From CAYFLR01 sp964343805 (GTDB taxonomy: Bacteria > Bdellovibrionota_B > Oligoflexia > CAYFLR01): a DNA stretch of 32,693 nt. The stretch covers positions 1-32,693 of the forward strand of contig CAYFLR010000067.1 of the NCBI GenBank assembly GCA_964343805.1. Reading direction: 5' to 3'. Positions within the stretch are counted from its first letter, which is position 1. The number at the start of each line of letters is the position of its first letter. Of the stretch, positions 15,285-23,565 are shown one piece after another. The position numbers and the translations under genes were made by a program. The notes beneath the pieces are model-generated. The model saw only the letters and a program-made list of their open reading frames with translations. It did no database searches and was not told the origin of the DNA.

Positions 15285-16148
15285 ATGCTCCAAGGTGTTG
15301 AGTCCTATGTCCAGAAGAAAAAGATAGAGGGTTCCTGGGAAATTGAGAAACTACTGAGTGTTTTAAATAAACTCACCGATTTTGACCACTTTATTGAAAA
15401 AAAGATCAAACGCTACGGTTGGGGAGCGATTCTTTTATACATCCCTGCGGTGGTGGGCTTTATTGGATCCTTTTTCATTTATGAGGAATTTGATCTGATT
15501 CCCATATGGTTTTTTGCCGGACTGGGAGTTTTGGGGGTGCTCGGTTTCGTTTTCCTTCTTCTCTATTTTAAAAATAGAAATTTGGACCTTTCAAATGGCT
15601 TTAGGCTCTTAGTTGCTCCTTTGCTTCAGGATTTGAAAGACGACATCAAAGCAGGCACCAAAATTGAAGTAAAAATACCTCTTTCCGAAATTGAAGAAAG
15701 AATTAATTTGAAAAATATTAGCCCACCATATTCTAAGGGCGCCTATCATCGTATCGTAGATCATGATTACCAACGTGATTTTATGTGGCTCTCCATGAGA
15801 TTACAAGATGGTAACAAACTGACGCTCAAAGGCAATGAATTCTTAAAGGTCATAGAAAAAACCAAAAGGAATCCAAGAGGCAAGACAAAATCCAAAACCA
15901 AATACAAAAAGCTTTTCACTTTTGATTTTATGGTAAAGCTCAATGAAAAATTTCAAACTGACCCTGAGTTACCGCAACACACCAAGTTTCCCGGCAAATT
16001 TTATAATAAAAAAACTGCCAAAGGGACGGTTTTAGGTACACGCTTTGTGCTAAAAAGAAAAGAGCGGGATAGTTACCCCGAATCTTCAACTCTGACCGTA
16101 GCCCTATTGGATTTGTACCGATCTGTGAAAGTGAAAGGGGGGAAGTAA
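15285..16148 (+). CDS. Two-helix membrane protein of unknown function
   Basis: The 287 residues have a charged N-terminus (about 1-45) and two adjacent membrane helices (about 46-66 and 73-93). A long basic cytosolic-looking region follows (about 100-287), rich in Lys and without Cys. The ATG follows GGGAGGG. Its stop overlaps the start of the next gene by one base (TAATG), so it is the first gene of a coupled operon. I recognise no family; a membrane anchor or scaffold for the pathway is only an idea from position. Confidence 0.75.
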   Translation: MLQGVESYVQKKKIEGSWEIEKLLSVLNKLTDFDHFIEKKIKRYGWGAILLYIPAVVGFIGSFFIYEEFDLIPIWFFAGLGVLGVLGFVFLLLYFKNRNLDLSNGFRLLVAPLLQDLKDDIKAGTKIEVKIPLSEIEERINLKNISPPYSKGAYHRIVDHDYQRDFMWLSMRLQDGNKLTLKGNEFLKVIEKTKRNPRGKTKSKTKYKKLFTFDFMVKLNEKFQTDPELPQHTKFPGKFYNKKTAKGTVLGTRFVLKRKERDSYPESSTLTVALLDLYRSVKVKGGK

Positions 16149-16522
16149 TGGGAAAATGTAAACATAAAACAGGATTACTATCTCTTAAGGATTGCGGTGA
16201 AACAACCGGGCGAATATGTAACAAATGTGCTAGGCCCATCTGTGAAAAACATCTGCAAGAGGTGAACAAAAAGTGGAATTGTGAAGAATGCGCCTTAAAA
16301 CACTATAATCGAACTGAATATGATGAGCGTGGCTTGGATTATTCTTATCGTCGGAACTCCTACTATCGCGATTATGGATATTACCCCTATTATTATGGAT
16401 CGAGTCGTCGCCGGTATGGAGATGATGATTATGTGGATTTCGAATCTGATTATGATGATAGCTCTTATGGAGATGAAGAGGATCGTCATGAGATAGACCC
16501 AGAAGATTTTCAGGATAGCTGA
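16148..16522 (+). CDS. Zn-finger-like protein with Tyr/Asp-rich tail
   Basis: In the 124 residues, the first 52 carry metal-ligand-like pairs: C4/H6, C16, C24-x2-C27, C32-x2-H35, C45-x2-C48, H52. This resembles a B-box/treble-clef type zinc module. The rest is low-complexity and has about 16 Tyr (RRNSYYRDYGYYPYYYGSS), then an Asp/Glu-rich end. It overlaps both neighbours by one base, so translation is coupled. Because a radical SAM/SPASM enzyme and three glycosyltransferases follow, the Tyr-rich tail could be a modification target. That is a guess from context; it could equally be an adaptor. Confidence 0.7.
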   Translation: MGKCKHKTGLLSLKDCGETTGRICNKCARPICEKHLQEVNKKWNCEECALKHYNRTEYDERGLDYSYRRNSYYRDYGYYPYYYGSSRRRYGDDDYVDFESDYDDSSYGDEEDRHEIDPEDFQDS

Positions 16523-17661
16523 TGGAGAGTTTATTTGCTTGTTTTGATATATTTCCCATGCCCAAGGGGGCTTCAGTTCATATTTCTCATAACCTGAACT
16601 CGATGGCCAGCCAGTTTGAAGAAGTAAGATGTATCTGCTTAGGAAATAATGATATGCCTGCTTTTCAAAGAGAACGGAATATTCAACTTCATCGCTGTCA
16701 AAGTCACCATCCAAACTTTTTAAAAAGAACTGAGCTGTATTCTTTATTTTGTAGCAATTTTATTTCAAATTATGATCAATTTCAGCTCATTCACTTCAGG
16801 GACATGTGGAGTGGACTCCCTCTTTTAACTCATAAAAAGTCAAAGAAAGTTTTCGAAGTGAATGGTTTACCTTCCATTGAGTTACCTCTCCGTTATCCTC
16901 GACTTTTTAAGAATCGTTCACTCTTAAATAAACTGGAATCAATGGAAAACTATTGTCTAAAACAATCGGATGCGATTCTGACAGTAAGTGATATTAATGC
17001 CCATTACTTATTAAACCGAGGAGTAGAATCAAAAAAAATATCGGTGATTGCCAATACGGCCGAAGTTAACCAGAAGTGGATAAAAAAAGAACAAAGAGAT
17101 GATAATTTTATTTTGTATGCCGGAACTCTCTCTCCCTGGCAAGGTCTTCCAATTTTACTCAAGGCATTTAAACTCGTTCAACCTTCTAAGGTCAGATTAG
17201 TTCTAGCTTGCTCTACCCGGAAATTTCTTAAGAAAGTAAAAAAGAACATCAATCGTTATGAACTGGAGAACCTGGTTCGGATCCAGGTGGGATTATCTCC
17301 AAAGGAAATTAAAAACCTCTATCAAAAAGCTCTCTTTTCTGTGGCTCCACTTACCAGATGTGATCGAAACGAGTTACAAGGATGCTCTCCTATAAAAATA
17401 ATTGAATCCATGGCAGAGGGAACACCTGTTATTGCTTCTAACTTGGCGGTGAATAGGAGTATTATTACTGAAAATGAAGATGGATTGTTCTTTTTACCTG
17501 ACTCTGTTCGCTCATTAGCCTGTCAGATGGAAAAACTTATAGAAGATATAGATCTGGTAAACCGTTTGTCCAAATGTGCGCAAAATAAAATACATAAGCA
17601 GTTCAGTTTGGACAATTTTAACCATCAATTAAAAAATGTCTACCAATCCGTTCTGAGCTAA
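16522..17661 (+). CDS. GT4-type glycosyltransferase
   Basis: The 379 residues have the two-Rossmann GT-B pattern. The N-terminal domain has PMPKGASVHISHNL (acceptor side). The C-terminal domain starts near FILYAGTLSPWQGLPILLKA (about 194-213). The donor-site motif is SPIKIIESMAEGTPVIAS, the E-x7-E element of family GT4, near 290-307. No membrane segment is seen. It likely transfers a sugar from a nucleotide donor in the cytoplasm; sugar and acceptor are unknown. Start and stop are packed with neighbours (1-nt overlap upstream, 12 nt downstream). Confidence 0.85.
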   Translation: MESLFACFDIFPMPKGASVHISHNLNSMASQFEEVRCICLGNNDMPAFQRERNIQLHRCQSHHPNFLKRTELYSLFCSNFISNYDQFQLIHFRDMWSGLPLLTHKKSKKVFEVNGLPSIELPLRYPRLFKNRSLLNKLESMENYCLKQSDAILTVSDINAHYLLNRGVESKKISVIANTAEVNQKWIKKEQRDDNFILYAGTLSPWQGLPILLKAFKLVQPSKVRLVLACSTRKFLKKVKKNINRYELENLVRIQVGLSPKEIKNLYQKALFSVAPLTRCDRNELQGCSPIKIIESMAEGTPVIASNLAVNRSIITENEDGLFFLPDSVRSLACQMEKLIEDIDLVNRLSKCAQNKIHKQFSLDNFNHQLKNVYQSVLS

Positions 17662-17673
17662 AGGAATTATCAA

Positions 17674-18810
17674 ATGAAAATCATCTGGATTACAGCCAGA
17701 CATTATCCTCAAACCGGTGGAATGGCCTTGTCATCCACTCGACAAGTGAATAGTTTAAGAGATCGAGGCCATGAGGTTAGGGTGGTCCATATCACCAAAG
17801 AGGTCAAAAAATTTAGTAAAGAAGACCGTCAAAAAATTCAGGAGCATTGGCATCGTCATCATATCCTCGGCCTCAATGTAAATGATGATCCAGCAGAGTA
17901 TTTTGCCGTTCATAGAGAGGAAATCGCAAAAAGTGTTCTAGTGGGATTTGGGGGAGATTACCCCGGCTATCTTTCCACTTTGTGGTCCTGTTGGTCTGGT
18001 ACGAAAAATTTAGTATTAATGCGAGGAAACGACTTTGAGAAAACTATCCATGATCCAAAAAAAGGATGGATGAGTGAATATGTGCTTAAAAACGCCTCCT
18101 TAATCGGTTGCGTCTCGAAAGAGATGCAAAGCCGTATTAAATCTTTCAGAAATAGTGACACCTATTTTACTCCCAATGGGGTAGAGTTGAGTGAATGGAT
18201 CCCATTAAAAAGTGATCCTACCAAAGCTATTAGCATCAAGACAAATTTTACTGAAAGTAGGCCTTTGTTAGGGATTTTTGGTCAACTTAAATCGAAAAAA
18301 GGTCTTGATCTGCTCATGGATTTGTTAAAGGTCACAGATCTCAATGAAAGGTTAGCTCTCTTAACGGTAGGAGATATTCCAAAGTATCATCTCAGTGAGT
18401 TTAAGGAAATCCTCGGTCCTAACTATCTTCATCAAAAGTTATTAGATCGAGAAGAAATTCTTCCCTATTATTTGGCCTCAGATATTGTATTTGTCCCTTC
18501 CTTTTATGATGGCATGCCTAATGTATTACTCGAAGCTATGAGTTTATCTCGGGTGGTGGTGGCCTCAAATGCCGGTGGGATTACAGATGTAATACAACAT
18601 CAAGAAAATGGTTTTTTATTCCAAGTGGGAAATACCGAAAAGGCTTACAAGTGGCTCGATTTTGTCCTAAATAGTGATGAAAATGATAGGTTAGAAATAG
18701 GAACTAAGGCTAAAACAACCATCCAAAATAATTTTTCCACCCAACAAGAGATAGATAATATTGAATCCTTGTTGACCAGAATTTCAGATGGGACTAAAAA
18801 GTGGATCTAA
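17674..18810 (+). CDS. Second GT4-type glycosyltransferase
   Basis: The 378 residues begin KIIWITARHYPQTGGMALSS, a GT4 N-terminus. A second domain (LLGIFGQLKSKKGLDLLMDL, about 196-215) and the donor motif FYDGMPNVLLEAMSLSRVVV (about 276-295, E-x7-type) follow. It is soluble and of normal length for GT4. It has only distant similarity by eye to the preceding transferase, so the two probably add different residues or linkages. It overlaps the radical SAM gene by 10 nt. Confidence 0.85.
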   Translation: MKIIWITARHYPQTGGMALSSTRQVNSLRDRGHEVRVVHITKEVKKFSKEDRQKIQEHWHRHHILGLNVNDDPAEYFAVHREEIAKSVLVGFGGDYPGYLSTLWSCWSGTKNLVLMRGNDFEKTIHDPKKGWMSEYVLKNASLIGCVSKEMQSRIKSFRNSDTYFTPNGVELSEWIPLKSDPTKAISIKTNFTESRPLLGIFGQLKSKKGLDLLMDLLKVTDLNERLALLTVGDIPKYHLSEFKEILGPNYLHQKLLDREEILPYYLASDIVFVPSFYDGMPNVLLEAMSLSRVVVASNAGGITDVIQHQENGFLFQVGNTEKAYKWLDFVLNSDENDRLEIGTKAKTTIQNNFSTQQEIDNIESLLTRISDGTKKWI

Positions 18811-19832
18811 TAAAAGAGTTAAAAGAGAGTCAATCACTCGGTTCTTTGAAAAACTTGATTCAAGATCCCTTAGGGGATTTACCAATCTTATCGGCCAAAA
18901 TAAAATTACTATGGCAATGCAATCTTGCTTGTGATTTTTGTAATTTACCTAAGCCTGGATCTCCTCTTCAAAGTAACCTGGTTATTGATATTCTGGGCCA
19001 ACTTAAGCAAAAAGGGTTAAAAAAGGTCCATTTCTCTGGCGGTGAGGTATTTTTACATCCTGAAATTTGGACCATTCTAGCGGCGAGTAAAGAATTGGGG
19101 CTGCAGGTTAATCTCACCACCAATGGCACTCAACTGAACAAAGAAAGTATTAAAAAACTCTTTGCTTTAAAAATAGATGCGGTATCTCTTTCTATCGACT
19201 CGGGAGAGAGCAGCTTGCATGATAAAATACGTGGTCAGAAAGGGGCTTTTAAGCAGACTCTGAAGACCGTGAAGCTCCTTACAATAAATAAAAAAAAACG
19301 TCCCAAAGTTAGAATAAATACTGTTATCACACGATTAAACTTCCATACTTTAAATGATTTACATCAAATCTTGTTAGACATAAGTCCAGAAATATATTGG
19401 AAACTCCTGCCGGTAGATTGTTTTGCCCATAAGAAACATCGGTTAGATCAGGAGTCTATCTCAATTATTAGAGAAAAGATGGGAAGCTGGACCTTATTAG
19501 AATGCCCTCCTTTTCCTTTTGCAAAATGTAAAACGAAAGAACTCAGTAAGGGGCGTTACAGCTGTGGATACTATAATGATCATATTTGTTATATGCCTTG
19601 GCTGCATTTGTTTATTGATCCCTTGGGTTTTGTCTACCCCTGCTGTATGTCGAGAGGAGAAATTTCAGCTCTGGGTAACGTTCATGAGTCTAATATCGAA
19701 GAGATTTTACATTCACAAAACACTCGTCATCTGCGTTTGAATATGGCAGCTAAAAAGAAGCTTAATGTCTGCGCTCATTGTGATGATTTCCTGTCAGAAA
19801 ACATATTAATTGAGAAAAACATAGTTAGTTAG
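18801..19832 (+). CDS. Radical SAM/SPASM enzyme
   Basis: The 343 residues start with GTG, inside the end of the previous gene. The 4Fe-4S/SAM motif is QCNLACDFC (C40-x3-C44-x2-C47), followed by HFSGGEVFLHPE, the GGE motif that binds SAM. The C-terminal Cys-rich region (about 235-335) has CSGYY-like and YPCCMSRGE elements and a final CAHCDDF, matching a SPASM domain with extra Fe-S clusters. SPASM enzymes modify peptides (for example PqqE, anaerobic sulfatase maturases, thioether and Tyr cross-linkers) or small molecules. Lying between glycosyltransferases, it suggests modification of a peptide or sugar in this operon; the substrate is not visible. Confidence 0.85.
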   Translation: MDLIKELKESQSLGSLKNLIQDPLGDLPILSAKIKLLWQCNLACDFCNLPKPGSPLQSNLVIDILGQLKQKGLKKVHFSGGEVFLHPEIWTILAASKELGLQVNLTTNGTQLNKESIKKLFALKIDAVSLSIDSGESSLHDKIRGQKGAFKQTLKTVKLLTINKKKRPKVRINTVITRLNFHTLNDLHQILLDISPEIYWKLLPVDCFAHKKHRLDQESISIIREKMGSWTLLECPPFPFAKCKTKELSKGRYSCGYYNDHICYMPWLHLFIDPLGFVYPCCMSRGEISALGNVHESNIEEILHSQNTRHLRLNMAAKKKLNVCAHCDDFLSENILIEKNIVS

Positions 19833-19840
19833 GAGGAAAT

Positions 19841-20419
19841 ATGTTCTTTAAATTTCTCGCGTTCTTTAGTTTTTTTTTGGTAGGTATGACTTCATTGGTC
19901 GCCGAGCTTAAACCGGGAGAAAAGCTCAAGCTTAAAAAAGATGGGCAAGAATGGATCTCTGTAAAACGTTCGGAGGATGGGTGGAAAGCCAGTAGTCCTG
20001 AAGTTACTTGGAAGATCGAACAAAGAAAAGAAAAAACCTATCTCGTCTCACCAGCAAAAGAGTACAAGCTAAAATTTAGTAATAACAAATTAAAAATAAA
20101 AAATGCTAAAGGTACCTCCTTAATCGAAATAAAAAAGAAAGAGAATAAACTGAAAATAATAGCCGATGGAATTCCTAATATTTGGAGTATAAAGTATAAA
20201 GGAGACAAACTAAAAATCTATAAAGATAATACCAATGTCGGAAAGGTGGCCTTTTACAGTTCGAAAGGTAAAATTAAAGTCAAAGATATCCTAAAAAATG
20301 AGGTATGCACGACAAAACATAGAGAACTCATTTCTTCTCCTGCAGTTTGCCTATTTAGAAACTTAACGGAGGAACAGCGATTGTTAACCTTTTTAGTGTT
20401 GAGCGCCTATTTCTTATGA
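19841..20419 (+). CDS. Secreted Lys-rich protein of unknown function
   Basis: The 192 residues have a signal peptide (FLAFFSFFLVGMTSLVA). A long, regular Lys-rich, beta-type region follows with repeated phrases such as LKLKK, YKLKF, NKLKI and DKLKI. Two Cys and a short hydrophobic end (LLTFLVLSAYFL) come last. The start follows AGGAGG. It overlaps the next gene by 4 nt. No family recognised; position in the operon suggests it is either an exported partner or a substrate of the modification genes. Confidence 0.7.
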   Translation: MFFKFLAFFSFFLVGMTSLVAELKPGEKLKLKKDGQEWISVKRSEDGWKASSPEVTWKIEQRKEKTYLVSPAKEYKLKFSNNKLKIKNAKGTSLIEIKKKENKLKIIADGIPNIWSIKYKGDKLKIYKDNTNVGKVAFYSSKGKIKVKDILKNEVCTTKHRELISSPAVCLFRNLTEEQRLLTFLVLSAYFL

Positions 20420-21228
20420 TTTTGTATTATGCCATGGGTGGAGGGTTAGGGCACATAACCAGGGCTTTGGCTCTTTGTCAAAAATGGAATTTAAAAAAAG
20501 ATCAGCTCTATATTCTCTCTAGTGGGAAACTCATCCCTAGGATTGAAAAACATATTCCTTATCCCATGTTATTTGCAGATAGTACTCTTACTTCCAATCG
20601 TCAAAAATATTATGACTATTTAACCCATTGCCTGGCAGATTATAAAATTGATCAAATTATCCTAGACACTTTTCCGGCAGGCATTGTGGGAGAATGGAAT
20701 GATATCAAGATAGATGTCCCTGTTAAATACATAGCCCGGCATTTGAAATGGGACTCCTATTTAAAGAGAGTGGGGGGGGATTTTAAGGTCAGCCCCACTT
20801 CGACACTTGTTATTGAGCCACTCGCGGACTCTCATTTTAACTGGGTAAAACAGTTTCATTATAAAGTTGATTATAGCCCTTTAATATTTGAAGGAGGCCA
20901 TAATTTCCCAAGGATAGCTAAAAGGAAGAATAATATAATTCTTGTCCATACGGGTTCCCCTTCTGAGTTAAAGCAACTTCGTAATAGGGCAAAAAGGCTT
21001 TCAGACAAATTGGGTCTTGCACATGATGAAATCTATGAATTGACACCTGATCAAGGAATTTATCCAGCAGAAGGATATTTACGGCAATTTGAACATGTGG
21101 TGAGTGGGGCTGGTTATAATAGTGTCGCTCTTGCGAGAAAGAGAGGGGGAAAGCAGTCCTTTCATTTAGTGCCTTTTGCAAGACGATTTGATGATCAGTT
21201 TTTTCGTAAGAATCTTTATTTCGGTTAG
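20416..21228 (+). CDS. MurG/GT28-like glycosyltransferase, short
   Basis: The 270 residues begin ILYYAMGGGLGHITRALAL, the glycine-rich N-terminal loop of MurG/GT28-type enzymes. Near the end comes VVSGAGYNSVALARKRGG and FVPFARRFDDQ-like sequence, as in the GT28 donor half. The middle has GGHNFP. It is shorter than typical MurG (about 350). It is not a clear cell-wall MurG and probably adds a sugar within this operon's pathway. The stop overlaps the opposite gene at 21225 by 4 nt. Confidence 0.7.
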   Translation: MILYYAMGGGLGHITRALALCQKWNLKKDQLYILSSGKLIPRIEKHIPYPMLFADSTLTSNRQKYYDYLTHCLADYKIDQIILDTFPAGIVGEWNDIKIDVPVKYIARHLKWDSYLKRVGGDFKVSPTSTLVIEPLADSHFNWVKQFHYKVDYSPLIFEGGHNFPRIAKRKNNIILVHTGSPSELKQLRNRAKRLSDKLGLAHDEIYELTPDQGIYPAEGYLRQFEHVVSGAGYNSVALARKRGGKQSFHLVPFARRFDDQFFRKNLYFG

Positions 21229-21605
21229 ATCTTCTTGAGTTTTACAAAGCAGGACATGCCATGGGTCCCTATAATTTTTCCTTTGAGCTGATGGGAAGGC
21301 CAACTATGTTTACTTTGTAGGGTCGTTAATATGCTGTCTTTGGCAGTAATTTGAACAATCCCCCCGCCAAGTAGTGGGCATTGAACACTGTCATATTTCT
21401 TTTTATTCTTATATCTGTTCTCTCTCATTCTGCGGGCATAGCATTTCCTTTTAAGTCTAAATTTCATTTTCTTTTTCATTTTATATTTCTTATACCCTGG
21501 TTTGCCTTTATACCCTTTGTGGCATTCATATTTTATTTTTGCTTGGAGAGGGTAGGGCTGAATAAAAAGGGCTAAAAAAAAGATCAGGGTTAATAATCGT
21601 TTCAT
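21225..21605 (-). CDS. Small secreted, very basic protein with four Cys
   Basis: The 126 residues have a signal peptide (LLTLIFFLALFIQPYPLQA). The mature region from about 23 is strongly basic (KGYKGKPGYKKYKMKKK, then KFRLKRK), with Cys at 28, 55, 76 and 119, enough for two disulfides. The C-terminal third is less charged. I recognise no family. Basic secreted Cys-containing proteins are often antimicrobial, nucleic-acid or surface binding, but nothing here decides. It is convergent with the GT28-like gene. Confidence 0.65.
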   Translation of the reverse strand: MKRLLTLIFFLALFIQPYPLQAKIKYECHKGYKGKPGYKKYKMKKKMKFRLKRKCYARRMRENRYKNKKKYDSVQCPLLGGGIVQITAKDSILTTLQSKHSWPSHQLKGKIIGTHGMSCFVKLKKI

Positions 21606-21717
21606 ATTGATCCTCTAATTTGTTAAAACATCTATTATGTGTACTTTAATTGTAATTTAATATCAGTAATTTTTCAATGTGTTAAGGCTCTTTAGCACAA
21701 GGTGAAAGGGGTCGCTT

Positions 21718-23382
21718 TTGAGAAGCCTATCAATTTTTTCTCTTCTACCACAACATACAAGCATGCTGTTACTCCTGACTTTCTTATTATCATGTGGTAA
21801 TAGAAAAATTACATCCCCTTTTATAAAAAAGGCTACCGATGCTCCCTGCCGTTTTGACTTTAAAAAGATTCGGTACGAAGAACACTTTGTTGAAGATGAA
21901 AACATCAAATGCGGTGATTTAGAGGTCCCCGAAAATAGAGAAAAGAAAAACTCCAACACTATTTTCATTCATTACGCCATTGTGAATTATCACCAAGAAA
22001 AACCCATTAATAACATACCTATTGTTCTATTACCGGGTGGACCAGGTGGAAATAGCCTCGATTTACTCCCAGTAGCCTTTGGTTTATCTCAAAAAAGCCG
22101 TAAAGAAGTGATTGTTTATGATCCAAGAGGAGTTGGCTATTCTCATCCTACCTTTCCTTGTGATACAAATGAAGGCCCTTTAGAAAATTGTATAATCGCA
22201 TTTGAAAAAGAAGGGCATGATTTAGCCGGTTACAACTCTTTTGAAAGTGCAGCCGATCTGGCTTCTTTAGCGGGATCACTCGGTTATTCTCAACTGGATT
22301 TATTTGGCGGATCTTATGGAACATATACGGCAGCTACCATGATGAGAGAATACCCTCATATTGTTAGATCGGCTATTTTGGATGGCCCTTTTTTACCTTC
22401 CATTACTTATGCGAACTATGCACTTTATGGGGAAAATATTCTGAGTCGTTATTTCAGTTATTTCAAAAATTATTACTGTGATTTTATTGAATGTCCTGAT
22501 GGTTTTATAGCTATGGATTTCCCTACCGAACTAAAAACCTTCGTTGATCGTATTAAGAAAGATCCAATTAAATTTTCAGACTATCTCATCATTGATTCTT
22601 TTTACTTTGAATCCATATTATTTGGCGATATTAAGCTCGATTATAAAGCCTCTCTCATCTATTTATTGATCTATTATGCCAATAGAGATCAGTTAGACGA
22701 ATATAAAAAATACCTATTTGAATATGAAGGCTTTGATGAAGAAAAAGAGTTTAGTCGACAACTGGATAAAGCACTCTACTTTTTAATTCAACCCAATGAC
22801 GAGATCGATAATAATAATTGGAATTGGCAAGAAGTGGAGTTTCCTGAAGAAGAGTGGGAAGAGGATCCAGACGATGGCGTTTCTGAATTTGTTAATTTCT
22901 TAGTCCGTTGTCAGGACATCCTGCGGTTTTTAGAGCGTTCAAGGTTAATAAAAGAATTAGAAAAATATGACTATTCCAAAGACAATAAAGAATTTGCTCT
23001 TTGGGAGTTTGAGCTTTGTAAAGAACAAAATCATCCCAATCATTCGAAAAACGATGCAAAGTCTCTTTGGAAGTATAAGATTCCTACTTTAATATTAGCA
23101 GGTGGATTAGATAACAACACCCCTGTTGAATTATTGAAGCCTGATTTATCTATTATTAAGAATTTTAACTATGTAGAAATTGACTGCTATGGGCATGTTT
23201 TTGGTATGGACATATTCTCTCACCCAGATGGGTTTTTACAATTTTCCCTTGATACCCCAAAAATCAATAGCCGTATTGAAAGTACTATCCTTGATTTTCT
23301 TAAGAATCCCAATCAAGAATTGGATACCAGTTATAGCAAAGAGGCGTGTACCTGGTTTTCACATCAGGATTTCTTTGACTAA
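21718..23382 (+). CDS. Lipid-anchored alpha/beta-hydrolase, tripeptidyl/prolyl aminopeptidase-like
   Basis: The 554 residues start with TTG at 21718, which follows AAAGGGG; an ATG at 21763 has no ribosome-binding site. The signal ends in a lipobox (LLTFLLSC, Cys 26). The fold has PIVLLPGGPGGNSLD (oxyanion loop), the nucleophile elbow GGSYG (Ser 199), the acid in AGGLDNNTP (Asp 465) and YGHVFG (His 493). HGGPG-like and DPRGVGYS motifs and the C-terminal TAP-type extension place it with secreted tripeptidyl or prolyl aminopeptidases. It probably trims peptides at the outer surface or in the periplasm. An Asp/Glu-rich insert lies near 340-400. Confidence 0.85.
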   Translation: MRSLSIFSLLPQHTSMLLLLTFLLSCGNRKITSPFIKKATDAPCRFDFKKIRYEEHFVEDENIKCGDLEVPENREKKNSNTIFIHYAIVNYHQEKPINNIPIVLLPGGPGGNSLDLLPVAFGLSQKSRKEVIVYDPRGVGYSHPTFPCDTNEGPLENCIIAFEKEGHDLAGYNSFESAADLASLAGSLGYSQLDLFGGSYGTYTAATMMREYPHIVRSAILDGPFLPSITYANYALYGENILSRYFSYFKNYYCDFIECPDGFIAMDFPTELKTFVDRIKKDPIKFSDYLIIDSFYFESILFGDIKLDYKASLIYLLIYYANRDQLDEYKKYLFEYEGFDEEKEFSRQLDKALYFLIQPNDEIDNNNWNWQEVEFPEEEWEEDPDDGVSEFVNFLVRCQDILRFLERSRLIKELEKYDYSKDNKEFALWEFELCKEQNHPNHSKNDAKSLWKYKIPTLILAGGLDNNTPVELLKPDLSIIKNFNYVEIDCYGHVFGMDIFSHPDGFLQFSLDTPKINSRIESTILDFLKNPNQELDTSYSKEACTWFSHQDFFD

Positions 23383-23430
23383 AGGATTCGCTGTCAAATG
23401 GAACCTTTTTATCCCTAAATAGTCCCGTTT

Positions 23431-23462
23431 CTCCTATAGATAATCTATCTGCGGTATAGGAG
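23431..23462. repeat. Inverted repeat, not a terminator
   Basis: CTCCTATA and TATAGGAG form a perfect 8-bp inverted repeat with 16 nt between, containing a smaller AGAT/ATCT pair. No U tract follows on either strand, so it is not an intrinsic terminator. It could be an mRNA-end hairpin or a protein-binding site. Confidence 0.4.
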
Positions 23463-23565
23463 GGGGGTAAGTGTGAGAATTAAAAGGTGAAAATAGGAAA
23501 TATTTAGACTTTTATAAATATTACCGACAGACAAGTATTATTCATAAATTATAGGGGATATTGCG

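Noticed and set aside
16230..16714. Overlapping minus-strand ORFs in the Tyr-rich gene region
   Set aside because: They are mirror frames of the coupled plus-strand genes, with His/Ile low complexity and no ribosome-binding site.
23431..23462. Inverted repeat as an intrinsic terminator of the hydrolase gene
   Set aside because: A G run, not a U tract, follows on the plus strand; the minus strand has no U tract either.
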